Source of the DNA: Planctomycetaceae bacterium
GTDB lineage: Bacteria > Planctomycetota > Planctomycetia > Planctomycetales > Planctomycetaceae
Assembly (NCBI GenBank): GCA_947476295.1
Contig: CANJQC010000046.1
Location: 1-37,399, forward strand
DNA: 37,399 nt
Direction: 5' to 3'
How positions within the stretch are numbered: the stretch's first letter is position 1; each line of letters begins with the position of its first letter. This document shows positions 34,281 to 37,399 of this stretch, one piece after another. Made by a program: the position numbers and the translations under genes. Below the pieces are notes generated by a model. The model made no database searches. It saw only the letters and a program-made list of their open reading frames with translations, and was not told where the DNA came from.

Positions 34281-37139
34281 TTATCTTTTCTCGTGCGATG
34301 CGGAATGGATGGGGCTGCGTTTTCGCAGCTCGAGGCGGCGAGATTCGAGGAGGAGTTCTTCGATTTTAGTGTCACTTGGTTCCTGCTCCAGGCACCATTC
34401 AAACATTTCACCGGCTTCGGTGTAGCGTTCCTGATTCAGCAGAAACAGGCCCATTGCATGATGCGGCCAGTAGGCGGTTTCGTCGCAGGTCAGTGCAAGG
34501 CGGAGCATGTTTTCCGATTGCTCGTGAAGTTCAAATGCATGCGCGGCCTGATGACCGGCCATGAGCAGGTTGACGCGCTGACTGGCGTCCTGCGTTTGCT
34601 CCGTTGGTACGGCTGCAGATCCTGGTGCCGTTGCGGCGGTTTGAATGACTTCAGCAATCACGTACAGCAGTTTTTCGATATCCGATTTCCGACCACGCTC
34701 GCGAAACGCCGCCAGCACTTCATCCAGTTCATCAATGGACGGCTTAAAGGTTGTGAGCACAAAATCTGCCGGCAACTGATGCGACATGTTCAGGCAAACC
34801 TGCCGCCGATGCTCGGAACTGGAATGAAACACGAATTGCCATTGTTCCAGTGCGGCATCCACTTTGCCTTCGGTGAGCAGACAGCCACCAACAAAGTAGC
34901 GCACATAGGGATCATTACCGCCGACCAGCATTGTCTGACTGATCAGGGACTGTCGTCCGATATCCCGCACGTCTCTCAGGAAACCAGTGTGCAGAAGAAT
35001 CATATAAGCTTCACCCTTAACCGGACACTGCGCCAGCGCGCGGCGAGCCATCTGATCTGACAGCATCAGCAGTTTGATGTTTCCACCGAAAGCTCTCTTC
35101 AGCCAGACGTGCATCTCACCGGTTGACTTGAAGTTGGAAAGCGCTGCGTCACGGATCTGGATTTCGCTGAGTGGATTGTCACTGATTTGCTGCCGGAGCT
35201 GAAACATTTTCAGACTCAGCAAGGATAGTTCATGAAGCGTGTCCAGATGCTGTGGGTAAGTTTTGATTCCTTTCAGTAACAGATTGATTCGAGCCGACAT
35301 TTCCCGAAGTTCGTGGTCGTCGGCAACGTTTTTTTCCCGTTCATCGTAACTCGCGACTTCGGATGATGAATGCTTTTCGTCCAAAAGTTCAGATGTCTCC
35401 GAGTCTGTTTCTTCCTCATCCAGATTGGAAATCTCGGTTGCCATCGTGCGGTTTGTTTCCAGATCATTTGACGTGTTTTTGTACTGATTCCACCAGCGTT
35501 CGCCTGCGACACGTCGTTCAAGATCCGGCTGAACGCGACACAGTACCAGCAGACAGCCAACGCCTGCGATGAGCCAGCCAATGCGTGGAAAAGGAATCCC
35601 CAGCTCAGGACGAAACCCAGTACAAAGGCGGAGTCCGGTGACTCCTAACACGATCGTGATGACCACAATCGCGGGGACATACCAGATAAAATCAACTGCG
35701 GCATGAAATAGTCCTGCGATCAGACCCGCCATCACAGCGGATAACGCGGCAACTCGTTCGGTTTCCCTACGTTTCAGAAGATGCCACAGAATTCGCCCCC
35801 CGACAAACAGCATTCCCATCGCGACCAGAGTAAGCCCTGCCAGACCGGTTTCTGTCGCCAGATGCACATACGAACTTTCGGCGTGCGAAAAAGTAACCCC
35901 GCGAAAATCGACGAAGTCCTGCATGTAAACCGGGTATACGTAGCGATGGCTGCCGACACCGCAGCCCAGCAGCGGGAATGCCTGAACAGCTTGTGAGTCG
36001 GCTTTCCAGATGGCGCGGCGGGCATTTGACTGATCCACCTTGTCGGCATCTGCGGAAACCAGTTGATCGATACGGTCTTCAATTTTCCCCTGCCCCAGCA
36101 CAATGATTCCGGCGATTACGATTCCACCGACACCGACAATCACGACGGCGAGCGACGCACAAACGCGGCCGCTTTTCCAAAGTCCCGCCAGACACACGGT
36201 GCTCGCCAAAGCTGCAGCTACCATGCCTCCGCGCGACAACGACAACATGATCGACACGACCACGCCCCCCACCGCGCAAACCATGAGCAGCATTTTCATA
36301 TCAACGATTTTGTCGAATTGCGAATGATTTGCTTTCGCCGGGCCAAGTCCTTTGAGTTGGCGAATTCCGCCATGCGTATCTGCACGCTGCGCCAGCATCC
36401 ACCAAACCAATGGCCCGATCGAAAGTGCGAGGAAGTGTGCGAAGTGATTGCGATTTGTAAACGCGCCCTTCAGAATTTCGCGAGTGCCGGTATACGGCTG
36501 ACGATAGAACCAAAAGAAGCGGTCATTGGAAGTCATCAATTGAATGACGGCAAATACGGCCATCAGGATTCCTGAGATCCCGACCAGTTTCAGCATCCGG
36601 TGGCAATCCGCTTCCGTTGTCAGGCGCTGCGCGACGACGACAGCGATAACGCCGTACGACAACAGCATTAGAAATGCATGCTGAGTCTCTGTGGGCAGCA
36701 GGCTGGTCGTTTTCCATGCATTCGGTGCGGCATGACCTTCGGACGGAAGTTGCGTAGCCGTCCATCCGGGAAGCAGTCGTTCGTACTCCGGCGAGATCTT
36801 TGCCAATACGGCCGGAGCCAGTGGAACCGTCTGAAACCAGACAAGAAGCAAACCGGCGACAATCAGTGGTTCGACAGCCAGCAGCAGCAGACGACCGCCC
36901 GTGCGGACTTTATGCAGACTCCAGACGCAGCCCAGCGCCAGCGCCATCGTGATCAGACTTCGATGCCCCCAAGCTTCGCGCCCCCCCATGATAAATGGAA
37001 AGAACACAATCAAAGCTGTGAGGATAGCGTCCGTCGTCAGCAGCAGTTTCGGTCCCGCCAGAAACGCCACCCCCTGACCCGCATTGAAGCGGACAAGTTG
37101 CGGAATTCCCGATGACTGGCGAGCGTGTCGGATGGACAT
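34281..37139 (-). CDS. O-antigen ligase/polymerase-like membrane protein with long C-terminal domain
   Basis: 952 aa. Residues 35-520 contain about a dozen hydrophobic helices. The family signatures are GAFTNRNHFAHFLALS at 225-240, LSLSRGGMVAAALA, and a large loop with LGCGVGSHRY and SHAESSYVHLATETGLAG, whose conserved His/Glu are typical of WaaL/Wzy (PF04932) enzymes that join glycan chains to lipid or protein. Residues 540-950 are cytoplasm- or periplasm-facing, charged and helical, ending with tetratricopeptide-like repeats (WPHHAMGLFLLNQERYTEAG, MFEWCLEQEPSD). Such ligase-TPR fusions occur in planctomycetes. No other glycan genes lie next to it here. The start is the first Met of the frame at 37139; no strong ribosome-binding site is seen. 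Confidence 0.88.
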   Translation of the reverse strand: MSIRHARQSSGIPQLVRFNAGQGVAFLAGPKLLLTTDAILTALIVFFPFIMGGREAWGHRSLITMALALGCVWSLHKVRTGGRLLLLAVEPLIVAGLLLVWFQTVPLAPAVLAKISPEYERLLPGWTATQLPSEGHAAPNAWKTTSLLPTETQHAFLMLLSYGVIAVVVAQRLTTEADCHRMLKLVGISGILMAVFAVIQLMTSNDRFFWFYRQPYTGTREILKGAFTNRNHFAHFLALSIGPLVWWMLAQRADTHGGIRQLKGLGPAKANHSQFDKIVDMKMLLMVCAVGGVVVSIMLSLSRGGMVAAALASTVCLAGLWKSGRVCASLAVVIVGVGGIVIAGIIVLGQGKIEDRIDQLVSADADKVDQSNARRAIWKADSQAVQAFPLLGCGVGSHRYVYPVYMQDFVDFRGVTFSHAESSYVHLATETGLAGLTLVAMGMLFVGGRILWHLLKRRETERVAALSAVMAGLIAGLFHAAVDFIWYVPAIVVITIVLGVTGLRLCTGFRPELGIPFPRIGWLIAGVGCLLVLCRVQPDLERRVAGERWWNQYKNTSNDLETNRTMATEISNLDEEETDSETSELLDEKHSSSEVASYDEREKNVADDHELREMSARINLLLKGIKTYPQHLDTLHELSLLSLKMFQLRQQISDNPLSEIQIRDAALSNFKSTGEMHVWLKRAFGGNIKLLMLSDQMARRALAQCPVKGEAYMILLHTGFLRDVRDIGRQSLISQTMLVGGNDPYVRYFVGGCLLTEGKVDAALEQWQFVFHSSSEHRRQVCLNMSHQLPADFVLTTFKPSIDELDEVLAAFRERGRKSDIEKLLYVIAEVIQTAATAPGSAAVPTEQTQDASQRVNLLMAGHQAAHAFELHEQSENMLRLALTCDETAYWPHHAMGLFLLNQERYTEAGEMFEWCLEQEPSDTKIEELLLESRRLELRKRSPIHSASHEKR

Positions 37140-37207
37140 AAGAAGACACTGGGTTTTGATACAGGAGGAAAATTCTGTGAGCGGAACGATTCTGTTGCCA
37201 GCCAGGC

Positions 37208-37217
37208 GGCGTGAGCC
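37208..37217. repeat. GGCGTNAGCC-type mini-palindrome, copy 2
   Basis: GGCGTGAGCC in the leader of the O-antigen-ligase-like gene, sharing the core of the copies at 15698 and 37259. Flanking bases pair less well than in the other two copies. Confidence 0.4.
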
Positions 37218-37258
37218 CCCCGGACTTAACCTGATATTCGCGGATTTTTATGACCGGA

Positions 37259-37272
37259 GTGGCGTTAGCCAC
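37259..37272. repeat. GGCGTNAGCC-type mini-palindrome, copy 3
   Basis: GTGGCGTTAGCCAC is a perfect 5-bp stem with a GTTA loop, 53 bases after copy 2 and in a gene-free stretch. Confidence 0.5.
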
Positions 37273-37299
37273 CAGTGCCGGTTGGAGTACAGCCTCTAG

Positions 37300-37399
37300 C
37301 TATGCGGCGCGACTCCTTCCATGCGATTCGGCCTCATGACTCTTCCCGGAAGCCAGCGCCGAAAGGCCGCGGGCAACGTCGAGTTCAGACGGTTCGTCA
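37300..37399 (-). CDS. 3' end of a gene entering from the right edge, doubtful
   Basis: The minus strand from the window edge reads DEPSELDVARGLSALASGKS and HEAESHGRSRAA, then a TAG at 37300-37302. The composition suggests the C-terminus of a real protein whose body lies outside the window, in the same direction as the O-antigen-ligase-like gene. Too short to identify. Confidence 0.3.
   Translation of the reverse strand, partial: DEPSELDVARGLSALASGKSHEAESHGRSRAA

Noticed and set aside
34272-35060. A 262-codon plus-strand frame opposite the O-antigen-ligase-like gene
   Set aside because: Composition is unnatural and it is antisense to the recognisable C-terminal domain.
1-37399. tRNA, rRNA, CRISPR, riboswitch and phage-attachment features
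   Set aside because: I looked for T-loop patterns, regularly spaced direct repeats, known aptamer cores and integrase-flanked repeats and saw none that could be supported by eye.

Overview
The window looks like a chromosome segment of a planctomycete (Planctomycetota, order Planctomycetales or close). The evidence is a set of families typical of that phylum: a DUF1501 Tat-exported protein, a giant secreted protein combining a membrane-bound-dehydrogenase propeller, HEAT-like repeats and one CxxCH haem site, an SHD1-domain secreted protein, a CehA/McbA-type metallohydrolase, a ceramidase-like secreted hydrolase, a BatA/vWA membrane protein, and a Ser/Thr kinase with the phylum's usual N-terminal extension. 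No rRNA, tRNA, CRISPR array, phage module or intact insertion sequence was seen.

Layout. (1) 1-4700 is a decay zone. It holds a frameshifted transposase remnant, a Ser/Thr kinase whose 3' end runs into that remnant, an IS4-type transposase remnant lodged in a small membrane-protein gene that overlapped an aminotransferase gene by ATGA, an unrecognised gene broken by a stop and a frameshift, and an N-terminally short Uma2-type nuclease. (2) 4847-8542 (minus strand) holds a secreted beta-propeller/glycosidase-like protein and a membrane-anchored glycerophosphodiester phosphodiesterase. (3) 8751-9288 holds two more gene fragments. (4) 9532-12029 (plus) holds two secreted proteins, one with an SHD1 domain, closed by a 12-bp-stem hairpin. 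(5) 12448-15651 is putA, with an 18-bp perfect palindrome upstream and an unusual Lys/Ala/Pro-rich N-terminal tail. (6) 15913-16887 (minus) is a YhaM-type OB-fold/HD exoribonuclease. (7) 17226-23644 (plus) holds DUF1501, the cytochrome/HEAT dehydrogenase and a coiled-coil retropepsin-like protein. (8) 23648-28130 is a divergent pair, a CehA/McbA metallohydrolase and a ceramidase-like hydrolase. (9) 28146-31863 (minus) holds a broken SPINDLY/OGT-like glycosyltransferase, cmoA, and a BatA-like vWA protein that overlaps cmoA by ATGA. (10) 32048-37139 (minus) holds an RluA-family pseudouridine synthase, a TPR-like membrane protein coupled to it, and an O-antigen-ligase-like protein with a long C-terminal domain.

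How the genes relate. Most are independent housekeeping or envelope functions: proline catabolism, RNA turnover, tRNA and rRNA modification, polysaccharide ligation and secreted hydrolases. Clear coupling is limited to three ATGA overlaps: aminotransferase to membrane protein (now broken), BatA-like to cmoA, and TPR-like to pseudouridine synthase. Two families of short palindromic repeats lie in gaps: GGCGTNAGCC at three sites, and GGACATTCWTGTCC arms at two loci, one a 128-bp inverted-repeat element. I found no convincing new defence or biosynthetic system. The most interesting signals are these repeats, the putA palindrome and tail, and the nested pseudogenes.
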